Notes: generated by a model not told the origin, from the sequence alone. A stretch of DNA of 64,000 nucleotides from Streptantibioticus ferralitis (GCF_029223525.1 NZ_JARHTQ010000029.1:28669-92668); one strand, 5' to 3'. Counted from the stretch's first letter, positions 1 through 9,303 are shown. A program made the numbers and translations.

Positions 1-1
1 C

Positions 2-70
2 GCGAACTACGCGAACCAGACGTCCTTCAAAGGCCCGGCCACCGCCTGCGGGGGCTCAGGGGGTGGGTAG
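2..70 (+). CDS. possible C-terminal tail of a secreted protein (partial)
   Basis: The first bases are open in one frame on the plus strand and end at a TAG at 68-70. The tail reads like the end of an exported protein (ANYANQTSFKGPATACGG, then a Gly/Ser stretch). It would converge on the minus-strand DUF2071 gene and overlap its last codons. Only about 22 codons are visible, so this is a weak call and may be chance. Confidence 0.22.
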   Translation, partial: ANYANQTSFKGPATACGGSGGG

Positions 71-820
71 GCCGCCCGGGTGGGCAGGGCGGCCGAAGCG
101 GACTGGCACCCCGGGGGAGTACAGCACGCTCGCCGGCGGCCCGACCGGCGACGGTAGCCCGGCGGCAGTTACCAACTCATCCTCGCAGTACAGGAGTTCG
201 GCCCGGTGCAGTGGCCAGTGCGGGTGGGTGTTGGGCAGATACACCGGTCGGCTGAAGAAGGCGTGGTGCATTCCCCAGCGGGCGGTCAGGAAGTGTTCGA
301 GGGCGGTCGGCTCCTCGATCCGCTCGCCGACCCGCACCCCGATCCGGCAGCGCACCCCGCGCGGCCCGGGCCAGCGTCGGCTGCTGGTGTAGCTGATGGT
401 GTCCGCGTCGCGGTGGATCGCCATGCTGGCCCACATGTAGGGGAGCCGGAAGGCGCTGCGGGCGATGGCCACCGGCAGCAGACGCGATGCCTCCAGCGAG
501 CGGAACACCACGCCGCGTCGGCCGTGCCGGTCCACCGAGTAGAGCCGCACGTTGGTCTCTGAAAAGGTGCCGAGGTACGGGATACCCGGCATCTTGAACC
601 AGCCCACCCGGTACATCCGGAACGCCACCAGGCCGACGTAGGTGAGCCCGTCGTGCGTGTCCGGCACGGTCCCGGCCGGCAGCAGCGGCGCCACGTCCGC
701 AGGGTCGGCGGCCCAGTGCAGGAACGACAGGTCGAGCCAGGACTGGGTGAGCAGTGTGTCCGGCACCTCGCGCACCGGCTCGGGCGTTATGGGCTCCGCA
801 GGGGCAGGGGCGAGCGACAT
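56..820 (-). CDS. DUF2071 (YqjF-like) family protein
   Basis: A protein of about 254 residues that resembles the DUF2071/YqjF family, whose biochemical role is not established. Visible family features are the early SWLDLSFLHWAADP stretch, a central VGLVAFRM...GIPYLGTFSETNVRLY block and a C-terminal ARWGMHHAFFSRPVYLPNTH block. The frame stays open upstream to 1009, but the upstream residues (Arg/Ala/Ser-rich, out of character) look non-coding, so the ATG at 818-820 is preferred; an ATG at 836-838 is an alternative. No signal peptide is seen, so it is probably cytoplasmic. It has no obvious functional partner nearby. Family call fairly sure, function unknown. Confidence 0.78.
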   Translation of the reverse strand: MSLAPAPAEPITPEPVREVPDTLLTQSWLDLSFLHWAADPADVAPLLPAGTVPDTHDGLTYVGLVAFRMYRVGWFKMPGIPYLGTFSETNVRLYSVDRHGRRGVVFRSLEASRLLPVAIARSAFRLPYMWASMAIHRDADTISYTSSRRWPGPRGVRCRIGVRVGERIEEPTALEHFLTARWGMHHAFFSRPVYLPNTHPHWPLHRAELLYCEDELVTAAGLPSPVGPPASVLYSPGVPVRFGRPAHPGGLPTP

Positions 821-1542
821 CGCATCAGCGTCGCACATCCGTCCGGCCGTCGACGCGGGGACCCCCGGCCAGCCCGTCGTAGCGCATGCCGCGCCGCTCC
901 CGCTCCCACGCGCGTCTTCCGTGCATCTGGCGGAACGGGCCCGCTCCCACGCGCGCGTCTGGGCTGTCGCGAGCGGGGCCGGCGCCTTGGTCGACGCGGC
1001 GCGGTGCATCGAACCGATGCCTACTGTTACTGCGGTTATCGTGACTCAGGGATCCGGGATTGCAATCAGGTACTCAGCCAGCCCAGCAGTCGGCAGAAGA
1101 TCAAGTACAGCAATGGTAGACCCACGAACCGGGATCATGCCCGGGGCGCGGCCGTTCGCAAAGCCGCTGGTCAGTCGCTGTACGGCAGTAAGGACACCCT
1201 TCAGGGCGGGCCTGGTCGCCGCGGGTTCGCTCTGCTCCCCCTCCAATCCGTTGGGAGCGGGAGGGGGCTGACGGGGTGAGCGGCACGAGGGCGGGGTCGA
1301 TACTGGCGGCGGTTGACGCCCGGCTTTGGGATAAGGAGCGCGGTCTTGCCCGGCCGTACCCGTTGGTGTGCCGGGTTGTATGACTAGGTGATGGGCCGTC
1401 GCGAGGCTAATGCGCCGAGAATGAGCCGTCCTGGGCTCGGGGGAGGGGCCTGGGGTGGTGCACGAGGGGGACAGGCGGCCAGGGCAGGTTCGATCAATTC
1501 ATTCATTCACGGCGTTGATGCGACGACGGAGCGCGTCCTGTT
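821..1542. other. gene-free stretch
   Basis: Short open frames exist on both strands, but none shows plausible protein composition, a ribosome binding site or a recognisable motif. I see no gene, repeat or clear terminator here. Confidence 0.4.
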
Positions 1543-1836
1543 CTACGCCTTGCGGTGTCGGCCGCGCCCTGGGGCCATTGGTCGGAACGCAGGCTCGGCT
1601 GGTTCCAGGCCCGCAGGCTCGTTCTTGGGCGGGTGCAGGATCTTCTGCGCCTCTTTGAGGTCGGCGGCCAGCGCGGCGAACTCCCAGGCGGTTCCGTTCC
1701 ACCGCTGGATCAGCCGAGGCTGGTCTGGGTCAACATGCTGGCCGCGAAGTGGCCCGTAGGCGTGAACGGCCTGTAGGCGGCCGATCTTCGCGTCGTGGCG
1801 GGCCAAGTAGGCGTCCAGGGGCTCTTCCTCGTGCAT
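1543..1836 (-). CDS. DUF6087-like small protein
   Basis: A 97-residue protein starting at the ATG at 1834-1836, preceded by GGAGAA at a suitable distance. It has the layout of small Streptomyces proteins annotated as DUF6087: an acidic start (MHEEEPLDAYLARHD), a central DPDQPRLIQRWNGTAWE and a helix ending in LKEAQKILHPP. The tail is basic. Function unknown; such genes often sit beside XRE-type regulators. A second member occurs at 32189-32470, which does follow such a regulator. The open frame continues upstream to 2313, but that part belongs to a different, frameshifted gene. Confidence 0.62.
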   Translation of the reverse strand: MHEEEPLDAYLARHDAKIGRLQAVHAYGPLRGQHVDPDQPRLIQRWNGTAWEFAALAADLKEAQKILHPPKNEPAGLEPAEPAFRPMAPGRGRHRKA

Positions 1837-1948
1837 GTCGCGCTTTCTCCTATTGGTGACTCGCGTATCGGTCCCCGCCTGGAAGCGGCTAGCTCGGGGG
1901 ATGCTAGTCGCTCCGACGGTACGCGAGGTCCTGATCGTGCCTTTCCCG

Positions 1949-2313
1949 TCAGATAGGGAGCTGCCAGGAAGGGCCATCCGGCTTGCGGTACCAGACCTGC
2001 TGACCGGCCGGACTGATCGTGAGGCCGAAGTCCTCTCGGGAGGGAGTTTCGTCCGGGAAGGTCGACGCCAGTTCCTCAACCGTGTCCCAGAGCCTATGAG
2101 GACCGATCTGCCGGACCTTCCCCCGACATGGGCACTGGCCGTTGAGCCGTTATCCGTCCACAGCCCCACGCCGGTGAGGTCGCCGTTGTCGTCGCGCCAG
2201 GAACACGAGTTGTATCCGGGGAGCGCGAGAGACATCGGGAACTTCAGACGGTCGAGCACTTCCTTCACGGGCACAGCAGTTGTCTCGGCGGATCGGACTT
2301 TGAGGCTCCCCAA
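1949..2313 (-). pseudogene. unidentified small protein, frameshifted
   Basis: From about 2313 the minus strand reads DRLKFPMSLALPGYNSCSWRDD...GLWTDNGSTASAHVG and then loses sense. Dropping one base from the five-C run at 2120-2124 restores a convincing continuation (RQIGPHRLWDTVEELASTF, then REDFGLTISPAGQQVWYRKP, ending PSWQLPI) and a stop at 1949-1951. The reconstructed product is about 120 residues. Its spacing just upstream of the DUF6087-like gene suggests one transcript. I do not recognise the family. The shift lies in a homopolymer, so it may be a sequencing error. Confidence 0.45.
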
Positions 2314-2411
2314 CGACTTTGCTGCTCAATTCCGTGTGCGGGTTGTCGTGTTGAGGAGATGATCGCTTGTGTGGTCGTTGTCCTGTCGTGCCGGCCGCGG
2401 GAGTGGTGTGG

Positions 2412-2510
2412 ATGTCGATGCAGCCGAAGGGGTTGCCGCAGGTCCCGGAGCAGACCGTGGCGGTGGCGCGGGCAGCGTTTCCGAAGGGCAGCCTGGCCGC
2501 GTGGGAATCT
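2412..2510 (+). mobile_element. IS1182-family transposase, N-terminal scrap
   Basis: The reading frame from the ATG at 2412 (MSMQPKGLPQVPEQTVAV, then ARAAFPKGSLA) matches from memory the first about 33 residues of IS1182-family transposases, then departs and stops at 2538-2540. Only the N-terminal tip remains. It is fused directly to unrelated sequence, so this is a deletion scar. Confidence 0.5.
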
Positions 2511-2544
2511 GGACTGACGCGTTTATCGGCCCGCTGAGTCGGCC

Positions 2545-3138
2545 TTGCTCTCGGTCGAGTGTTTCGGGCGCCTGCTGGCCGACCTGGCCCGCGAACGGAT
2601 CGTCCGGATGCCCTGGACACTGGTGGCAGGCGATCTCTGCGTCAACTCCGAGTTGCTGCGGGTCGGTGTCGTCGAGCAAGCACGCTTTGACAACCTTCGC
2701 CCCGGCACGCACCTCGCCTCCGACGAACTCCCCGCGTGGTGGTAGGACGACCCTCCGCCGTGGGGACTGTCCCGCGAGCAGGCGCGCGTACTGGCGAGGG
2801 GGGATGCCATCCTCGATGTGCTCCCCGCGCTGCGTGAGGCCCCGTACGGGACTGAGGACATCGCCGTTGCCTTCTACAGCTTGGACTTCACCAACCCCGC
2901 CATCCTCGACCCCTACTGGGTCGAAGACGGCCGAACCGTCCTGGCCTGCTACGCCCTGGCCACCGCGCAGTTGCGCCCCGTGGACTTCAACTCCACCGGT
3001 GAACCAGGGGGGCCGACGCACCCTGTTCAAACATGCGTGGTCAACACCTTCAAGCTCGTTGACCGCGGCCCCTGCCCGGCGATCGAACAGGTTGTCTCCC
3101 GCCACTTCGGCTACGCGCTGGTCTGCGGCCAGACGTGA
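2545..3138 (+). pseudogene. unrecognised gene with internal stop
   Basis: One frame carries protein-like sequence over about 590 bases but is interrupted by a TAG at 2743-2745 after SDELPAWW. Downstream it continues in the same frame (DDPPPWGLSREQARVLARGD, EDIAVAFYSLDFTNPAILDP, VEDGRTVLACYALATAQL). The part from about 2818 to 2970 is repeated at 10069-10220, where it is also broken. I do not recognise the family and see no transposase motifs. It lies between IS fragments, so it was probably moved and then decayed. Confidence 0.45.
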
Positions 3139-3803
3139 GGCTGAGCGCCACCAGCCGCTATGCGGCACGCCGTCCGTCTTCGGCTCAAAGCCCGGCCAAC
3201 CCAGATGCGCTCGGTGTGGGAAGCAGCGCGCGCAGCACTGAGCGACAGCTGAGCCGCGACCTTCTCGATGGCTCCGCAGGACGACGGAGGCATACCGATA
3301 TAGCGCTGTCAGAAGGCCACCTACCGCAGGAGTTTCCGGCATGACGGTCAGTCACCCACTTCACCGGCTCTCAGGGGCGTTAGCCGTGAACATCAACAAC
3401 TGCCAGTATCCGGGGCTGGCGTGGGCTGTCCCGGTGCCCAGGTTGATCACGGTAACGGCGGCCGCTGTCGCCAGCAGGCCCCGAACGCTTCTCGGAATGC
3501 GCGTCGATTCCTCAGCCCGCTACAAGACTGACGGCCCGGGCGATCGAGCATGCTGCGAATCGAGTTGTCGGCACAGGGCCTGGCAAGAATCCAGTTCGTA
3601 TCCGCGCCGGCATCGTTACCGCGGTGCCCCGCCCGGTGCCGGGCAGACCAGAACCTATGACGGCTGCGGGCGGCGCGAAGGTCCTCGTTGCACTGTGAAG
3701 CGGTCCCTCCGTGCCGGATCGCACAGCGAGCCCGTTGTTCACCCGCCGGGGCCCGGATAGTCTCCGGCCGAACGGCCTTTCGGTCGTCTTTCGGGGGGAT
3801 GAC
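3139..3803. other. gene-free stretch upstream of the PucR-type gene
   Basis: Several open frames of 60-140 codons exist here on both strands, but composition is Arg/Ser/Pro-rich as in wrong frames of GC-rich DNA, with no motif. The last part presumably holds the promoter of the PucR-type regulator; no clear operator was seen. Confidence 0.35.
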
Positions 3804-5324
3804 ATGTACGGTGATGATCCGCGTGCGGACACGGCGACCGCAGGCGGGCGGACTCGACGGGCCGACGACGTGCTGGACATGCAGCGTGTCGCCCGCCGAG
3901 GTGGCACTGCGCAGTTGCTCCAATGGCTGGCTGTCCGTACCGGGGCGGCCGCCCTGCTGGTGAATCGGTCGGGCGTCGTGGCCTCTCCGCCCTCGTTCCC
4001 CGTTGGCGAGGCCGAGCGTGATCTCGTTCTGCGCGGGGTCCGAGAGATCACGGCGCGGGGACTGAAGTCCGCGGCGATCGACCAGGAAGGCCTCGCTTGC
4101 GTCGTCCTTTACCTCGACGGGCCGCCAGGCGCCTGCGTGCCCCTTCTCGCCGCCGTGATGCCGCGGCCGGCACCGCCTGAACTGCCGCTGCTGCTCGCGG
4201 ATGCCACATCCGTCCTGAGTCTGTGCTGGCAGGTGGAACACGCCAGGCGGCAGCAGCGTCGGCTGCGGATCGCCGATGCTCGAACCCGGGAAGCCGTCCT
4301 GCACCTGCTGATGAACGGTCATACGACCGCCGCACGCCAAGTCGCGGGAGCGCTGCGACCCGCGCTGCCCGACGTGGTGCGGGTGTACGTCATCGAGGGA
4401 CCGCCCGCGGCACGCGGCACGGTGGCGGGCGCGCTGGCCAGGGTGGTCGTGGACACGTGGATCGTGCCGTGCCCCGTGTACGCCGACCACATGATGGTGC
4501 TCGCGCCCGCCAGCTCCGAGGCCCACACCGACAGCCCTCCGCAGTGGGCATGGCCCTCGTCCGTGGCGGATACCTGCTGGATCGGGGTGAGCGACGTCGT
4601 GCCGTTACGCGATACCGCCACCGGCTACGCCCAGGCCTTCCACGCCCTCGCCGCTGCGCGCCACCGCACCGAACGGCTCGCCTCGTTCGCGGGCCACCCC
4701 GACCTGGCCCTCACCATCGGGCCGGCCGCGGCGGCCTGGGCCGGGGTCTTCCTTGCGCCGCTGCACGCCCACTGCGCCCGTCGTTCGCAGGACCCGGACG
4801 GCACGGAACTGCTGGCCACCGCAGCGTCATGGCTCAGTTTCTCCTCCCGCGCGACGGCCCATCTGAAGATCCACCGCAACACCCTGACGGCGCGTCTCAC
4901 CCTCATCCAGGACCTGCTGGGGCTCGACCTGAACCGGCTCGCCGACCAAGCCGCACTGGCGCTCGCACTACGCACGAGCGCCGCAGACATCCAGCCCCGC
5001 CCGCATCATCGCACGAGAGGGGGTGGGGGGACGGCACCGTCCCTGGACGAACTCCTCGCGCTACCCCATGTCGTGGCATGGGCACAACGACAGTTCCATC
5101 CCCTACAGACGCCCGGCATCCCAACCTGCATCGCGCAGACGCTCACCACCTGGCTGCGCCTCGACGCACGCATCGGCCCGACAGCCGCTGCGCTGTCCCT
5201 CTCGGCATCCGCGGTGCGCAAACGCCTGACACGGAGCGAAGCACTGCTCCAACGCTCCCTGCTGCGGTCCCCCAGCGCCATCCACGACCAGTGGCTCGCA
5301 CTACGGGCCCTCGACCTCGCCTAG
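3804..5324 (+). CDS. PucR-type transcriptional regulator with two C-terminal HTH-like segments
   Basis: A 506-residue cytoplasmic regulator. The N-terminal half is a sensor-like region (LLQWLAVRTGAAALLVNRSG...). At about residues 350-410 lies the PucR-type helix-turn-helix: LLATAASWLSFSSRATAHL, then KIHRNTLTARLTLIQDLLGL. Unusually, a second similar segment follows near the C-terminus (QTLTTWLRLDARIGPTAAAL, SASAVRKRLTRSEALLQRSL). The start is the ATG at 3804 after a G-rich ribosome binding site; the frame is open 31 codons further upstream. No co-directional partner gene is adjacent, so the regulon is unknown. Family call good; tandem HTH is my inference. Confidence 0.8.
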   Translation: MYGDDPRADTATAGGRTRRADDVLDMQRVARRGGTAQLLQWLAVRTGAAALLVNRSGVVASPPSFPVGEAERDLVLRGVREITARGLKSAAIDQEGLACVVLYLDGPPGACVPLLAAVMPRPAPPELPLLLADATSVLSLCWQVEHARRQQRRLRIADARTREAVLHLLMNGHTTAARQVAGALRPALPDVVRVYVIEGPPAARGTVAGALARVVVDTWIVPCPVYADHMMVLAPASSEAHTDSPPQWAWPSSVADTCWIGVSDVVPLRDTATGYAQAFHALAAARHRTERLASFAGHPDLALTIGPAAAAWAGVFLAPLHAHCARRSQDPDGTELLATAASWLSFSSRATAHLKIHRNTLTARLTLIQDLLGLDLNRLADQAALALALRTSAADIQPRPHHRTRGGGGTAPSLDELLALPHVVAWAQRQFHPLQTPGIPTCIAQTLTTWLRLDARIGPTAAALSLSASAVRKRLTRSEALLQRSLLRSPSAIHDQWLALRALDLA

Positions 5325-5483
5325 CCAAGCGAAGTGCTGCGTTCCACTTTGCCGGCCGGTCCGGGAGCGCATGATGAGGCTACTTGCGGCGGGGCGGGCG
5401 CGGCCGTCGGGTGGGCCCAGGGCGGCTCCCGGCGCTGACCTGCCCGTTGGGGTTCAGAAACGGCGGCTTCTAAGCTTGGCTTT

Positions 5484-5516
5484 AAGCCCCACCAAGAAAT
5501 GATCTCGGTGGGGTTT
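5484..5516 (+). terminator. probable rho-independent-like terminator
   Basis: CCCCACC at 5487-5493 pairs with GGTGGGG at 5507-5513 around a 13-base loop and is followed by TTT. It lies about 160 bases after the PucR-type gene and upstream of the nicotinamidase gene. Confidence 0.5.
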
Positions 5517-5784
5517 CCCCTGTTGCCGCTGGTTCTGGCGGCTGTCCGCCGCACAGCCGCACTTGGCAGCGTTGTCTTTCGGTCGAATCATCTTGATCCC
5601 CACGCCCCGACCAGTCACTCCGTCAGACCGTCCGGAGGGCGACGAACTGGCCGAACTCGCGTGACAGCGAGGACCGAGCGCGTCGGGCCGGGCCGATCAG
5701 GTGAATGACCGGCCTGCGGTGCACCCGTTCATAGCGGACGGGCAGGCATACGGGCACGGGTTCCTGCGAGGAAAGGATTGTTCT

Positions 5785-6375
5785 GTGCGCCGTGCTCTGA
5801 TCGTCGTCGATGTGCAGAAGGACTTCTGCGAGGGAGGCAGTGTTCCGGTGAAGGGCGGCGCGGACAGGGCTGTCGCCATCGCCGGCCTGGTGCGGCGCGC
5901 TGACGGGGGTTACGCGCATATCGTCGCCACCCGCGACCACCACATCGACCCGGGGGCTCACTTCTCCGAGCACCCGGACTTCCAGGACTCCTTCCCCGTG
6001 CACTGCGTCGTCGGCAGCGAGGGAAGCGAGTTCCATCCGAACTTCGAGCCCGCCGTCGACTCCGGGGCCGTCGACGAAGTCTTCTACAAGGGGGCGCACT
6101 CCGCCTCGAAGAGCGGTTTCGAGGGTTCGGCCCAGGACGGCACGTCACTGGCCGACTGGCTGCGTGCCCGCGACGTCAGCGATCTCGACGTCGTCGGCAT
6201 CGCCACCGACCACTGCGTGAAGGCCACCGCGTTGGACGGCGTACGCGCGGGCTTCGCGGTACGGGTCCTGCTCGACTACACCGCCGGCGTTGCCGCCGAC
6301 ACCACCAGCACGGCGATCAGCGAGCTGCGCCACGCAGGTGTGGCGCTGAGCGGCGAGCCCGTCGTCCTCGCCTGA
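5785..6375 (+). CDS. pncA: nicotinamidase (isochorismatase-fold cysteine hydrolase)
   Basis: A 196-residue isochorismatase-family hydrolase, best read as nicotinamidase (nicotinamide to nicotinate, NAD salvage, cytosol). It opens with ALIVVDVQKDFCEGGSVPV, carrying the catalytic Asp and the VQxDF...GGS signature. TRDHHIDPGAHF provides likely metal ligands, VFYKG a candidate catalytic Lys, and GIATDHCVKATALDG the nucleophile Cys. Length fits the family. I chose the GTG at 5785, which follows GAAAGGA, rather than an ATG 84 bases upstream whose extra residues do not resemble the family. It stands alone between a terminator-like hairpin and a decayed region. Confidence 0.8.
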   Translation: MRRALIVVDVQKDFCEGGSVPVKGGADRAVAIAGLVRRADGGYAHIVATRDHHIDPGAHFSEHPDFQDSFPVHCVVGSEGSEFHPNFEPAVDSGAVDEVFYKGAHSASKSGFEGSAQDGTSLADWLRARDVSDLDVVGIATDHCVKATALDGVRAGFAVRVLLDYTAGVAADTTSTAISELRHAGVALSGEPVVLA

Positions 6376-6394
6376 AACAGTTGCCACTTCTGCC

Positions 6395-7056
6395 GTGGGA
6401 CCGGCAGGTCCCTCGCGGCCGCGTGAGCCGTTGCCGAAGGAGGCTGACGGTCCCTGGTGGTTGTCTGTGCCCGACAGGCTCCGGGGTCAGCGCACCACGG
6501 CCGCGGTGCAGGGCATCTGCCGCCGCCACGGCGAGAAGGAGTTCGCCGGATGGCTGGCCGAACAACGGCAGCAAGACCGGCACTTCGGCGACCTCAAGCG
6601 CGCCGATGCCCTGGCGGCCTTGCGCACCGCGCTGGACAGCTGGGCACCGCGGGCCGGCGCCCAGCTGCCGATAGCGACGACGTACTTTCGGCGGTGGTCC
6701 AACGCCTTTTGCCCGTCAGTGAGTTGACGGGCTGGAGCTGTCCACCCAGGACCGCCTCGTCTACCAGCAGGTGTTCGACCCGGAGTTTCCGCAGCCGTGG
6801 TCCGCCTACCTCGAACACCGCTCCCAGTATCCCGCCGACGGCGCGCCGGGCCTGCCGCTGGCACAGCGGCTGGCCCACGCCACCGGCGGGGGCCTGCCCG
6901 CCCATCAGGTGTTCCGCCCGGCGGTGGATTTGCGGGATGAGGCGAGCGTGGCGCTGCTGCTGGCCGACGAGATCCCGCAGGACCGGCAGCGGTCGCCCGG
7001 TACGCCGAAGCCCTCGCGCTGGCTCGCCGCAGTCGCCCCGGGTTCTCGACCGCGGC
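6395..7056 (+). pseudogene. unrecognised protein, multiply frameshifted
   Basis: Protein-like sequence moves through three frames: first [20 protein letters not shown]...[19 protein letters not shown], then [19 protein letters not shown], then [40 protein letters not shown] and [16 protein letters not shown]. Read together they suggest one gene of about 220 codons with at least two indels (near 6670 and 6730). I do not recognise the family. It is joined at its 3' end to the tail of a phosphotransferase. Confidence 0.4.
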
Positions 7057-7377
7057 CGTGACACGGACGCGAACCCGTACAACCTGCTCGTAGGTCCGGA
7101 CCGTGCGTGGTTGGTCGACTGGGCGATGCCCGCAGCCGGCCCGGCGTGGGTGGACGTGGCGTACACGGCGGTGCGGCTGATGGAGGCGGACGTGCCAGCG
7201 CGGCACGCGCTCTCCTGTGCGTCGCAGTTCCGTTCCTGGCGGGACGCGAATCCCGAAGCGGTGGAGGCGTTCGTAACCGGCACGTGCCGTCAGTGGGAGG
7301 CGCGCATCGGGTCGGCGGCGGCCCGGCCGTCGAACGCCCGGTTCGAGGCGCTCCTTGAGGGGACGCCCGTGTCGTAG
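7057..7377 (+). pseudogene. phosphotransferase (APH fold), C-terminal fragment
   Basis: The fragment [20 protein letters not shown], then [20 protein letters not shown], looks like the catalytic loop and DFG-like segment of an aminoglycoside-phosphotransferase-family kinase. The usual HxDxxxxN start is imperfect because an Arg precedes the Asp instead of His. Only about 105 residues to the stop at 7375-7377 remain; the N-lobe is missing and replaced by the preceding unrelated remnant. It cannot be an active kinase as it stands. Confidence 0.5.
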
Positions 7378-7517
7378 CACCAGCAAGCAGCAGAACGGCT
7401 CCTACACCGCCCGGCCGAGTGACCAGAGGGATTGTGGCCCGCTGGTTCACGGCACACCTGACCAACCCAGTGAAGGAAGGCCCGGGAACCGGCGAAGGGC
7501 CGCAGTCGTGCGGTGCT

Positions 7518-7539
7518 CCGGCTCCCCGAACGGGGCCGG
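7518..7539 (-). terminator. possible terminator of the lipoprotein gene
   Basis: CCGG and CCCC pair with GGGG and CCGG around a GAAC loop with a two-base bulge. It lies 18 bases beyond the stop of the minus-strand lipoprotein gene. No T-run, so modest support. Confidence 0.33.
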
Positions 7540-7556
7540 TTCGCCGACTCAGAAGG

Positions 7557-8141
7557 TCACTCTTGGCCTGCCGCGGACCGGCAGTCGTTCCACAGGGCGG
7601 CGAGGCGGGCCGGGATCTGGGCGATGGCGGCACACCCCCGAGGACCGGCGGGGAAACTGTCGCTGGCCACATAGCGCCAACCGGCGCCCGGGCGATCGAC
7701 GAAATACTTCATCGCAGCTCCGTCATCCTGCAGGGCGACCTGCTCCGCCTCCGTGCTGCCGGGAGTGAGCTGGACGCGGGTTCCGGCGTAGAAGACCCCG
7801 TCGCAACTGCCGTAGTAGAACGTGCCCTTGACCGGGGCGATGTGGGCGAGGGGCGGTTGAGCCTGTCTGCGGTAGGCCGCCGTGACGCTCGCCTTGACGG
7901 TGGGTGACGCTGGCAGCGACCGGCAGCCGCCAGCCTTGGCCGAAGAGCCGACGGCAGTGTGCCTGGCCGAAGTACCCACCGCCGGGGACGCCACGGCCGA
8001 CGAAGAAGGCGTCTGCGCCGCGTTCGGACTGCTGCTGTTCGCAGTGCTGCTGTTCTGCGTGCAGCTCGTGAGCAGGGCCACCGCGGCAGCGGCCATCCCC
8101 AGAGCGGCACCGCGGTACAGGGAACGGTTCCGGCGTGTCAT
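7557..8141 (-). CDS. putative lipoprotein, function unknown
   Basis: A 194-residue exported lipoprotein. MTRRNRSLYRGAAL is followed by a hydrophobic stretch and the lipobox LLTSC, with Cys27 as the lipidation site. A Ser/Ala/Thr-rich linker (about residues 28-65) leads to a globular domain with four further Cys residues (GGCRSL, YGSCDG, RGCAAI, NDCRS), which could form disulfides outside the cell. The start ATG at 8139-8141 is preceded by GAGAGG; the open frame extends upstream but without a signal-like sequence. It appears to be a single-gene unit. I do not recognise the globular domain. Confidence 0.72.
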   Translation of the reverse strand: MTRRNRSLYRGAALGMAAAAVALLTSCTQNSSTANSSSPNAAQTPSSSAVASPAVGTSARHTAVGSSAKAGGCRSLPASPTVKASVTAAYRRQAQPPLAHIAPVKGTFYYGSCDGVFYAGTRVQLTPGSTEAEQVALQDDGAAMKYFVDRPGAGWRYVASDSFPAGPRGCAAIAQIPARLAALWNDCRSAAGQE

Positions 8142-8345
8142 TTCGAACCAACCTCTCTCGATACGTTCACATAGGCCCGAGATGGCGTAACTCGGATACG
8201 TTCTCCCGGCCTTGGACATCAAGACGCTGCGCCATGCGCTGCGGGTTCACCGCGTCCGTGTCAGCTCGCCGGCTCACCCGGCCGGTACAGCACGTTCCGC
8301 CGCCGCGGGCCGTCGGGCCTACGCCAACTGAATCGGCGAGACGGA

Positions 8346-8919
8346 ATGAAGCGCATCGAAGTGGAGCGTAAGCGCCAACTCTCCGACGGCGGAGAGCGCC
8401 TGGCGGGACTGCTCGTCGAACTCGGGCGGCAGGCCTCTGGGCCGGTGACCGAGGTGGACACCTACTTCAGCCGCCGAGACGTGGACTACACGCAGACCGT
8501 GGAGTGCCTCCGGGTGCGGCAGCGTGGCGGTTCGCAGAGGTCATGTACAAGCCGCCGTCTGACGAGGCGACTCACGGCGCGACACATGTGATCTCGAAGT
8601 CGGAGACGAACGTGACCCTTGGCCCCGGGCAGGCCGCGCAGGCGGAGCAGTTGCTGGAGTGCATCGGCATGCGGCAACTGGTCCGGGTGGAGAAGACCCG
8701 CGTCGTGTACCGGCATCCGGCGTACCGCGAAGTGGTGGTCGCCGTCGACACCGTCGCCGGGATCGGGTCGTTCGTGGAAGTCGAGGTCATCAGCGCGGAC
8801 GCGCCGGAGGCCGCTGAGCTGGTGGGGCAGGTCGAGGCGCAACTCGACCTGCAGGACTGCCCTCCGGTGGACCTGCTGTACCGGACTTGGCGCTCGGGCG
8901 GTTCCCGACTGGTTTGTGA
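8346..8919 (+). pseudogene. CYTH-domain protein (class IV adenylate cyclase-like), two frameshifts
   Basis: The sequence begins MKRIEVERKRQL, matching the ExExK-type motif of CYTH proteins (class IV adenylate cyclase/thiamine triphosphatase fold). After VECLRVRQRGG the frame breaks near 8520-8530; one base less gives FAEVMYKPPSD. The next frame carries HVISKSETNVTL, MRQLVRVEKTRVVYRH, VDTVAGIGSFVEVEV, all typical. A second break near 8882 restores LYRDLALGRFPTGL and a stop at 8917-8919, giving a reconstructed product of about 190 residues, the family's usual size. As read, the gene is broken. Confidence 0.65.
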
Positions 8920-8957
8920 AGTTGCCGCGTGGGACCCCTTTGGGAGGAGGTGTGTCA

Positions 8958-9137
8958 GTGGGGCGTGGCAGGGTCGCATCCATGAGTGAAGAAGCAGCGG
9001 AACGCCTGCCCGACTGGCTCGGCGGCTCGGTCATTCGTCAGCCTGGCAAAAGCTCATCTACGCCGGAAATGTCGTCTGAGGCGTGGGCTAGCCAGCACAA
9101 CGCCGCTGAAGCGCAGCTGAGAGGCAACATCAACTGA
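8958..9137 (+). CDS. small hypothetical protein
   Basis: A possible 59-residue protein from the GTG at 8958, which is preceded by AGGAGG at 8945-8950 with seven bases spacing; an internal ATG at 8982 is the alternative start. It contains SEEAAERLPDWLGGSV and is otherwise polar. No family recognised. It starts just after the reconstructed end of the CYTH gene, so the two may have formed an operon. Confidence 0.35.
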   Translation: MGRGRVASMSEEAAERLPDWLGGSVIRQPGKSSSTPEMSSEAWASQHNAAEAQLRGNIN

Positions 9138-9303
9138 GACGGCGGCCCGATGCCGTCTCACAAACCGTTGCATCTGCCCACGTCAGGACGTCGAACACAG
9201 GCAAGATCGAATGAGACGGGACAACGGCTGTGCGACTCCATGAGCCAGTAGAGCTCCCTCCCGCAGAGGCTGGAGGACGAAATCGCAAGGCAGGCACGGA
9301 ACC

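Noticed and set aside
4223..5374. 383-codon plus-strand frame overlapping the PucR-type gene
   Set aside because: Arg/Pro/His-rich shadow of a gene with a clear HTH in another frame.
6457..7377. Single intact 306-codon phosphotransferase gene
   Set aside because: The frame is open, but its first two thirds are wrong-frame text; only the last about 105 residues resemble a phosphotransferase.
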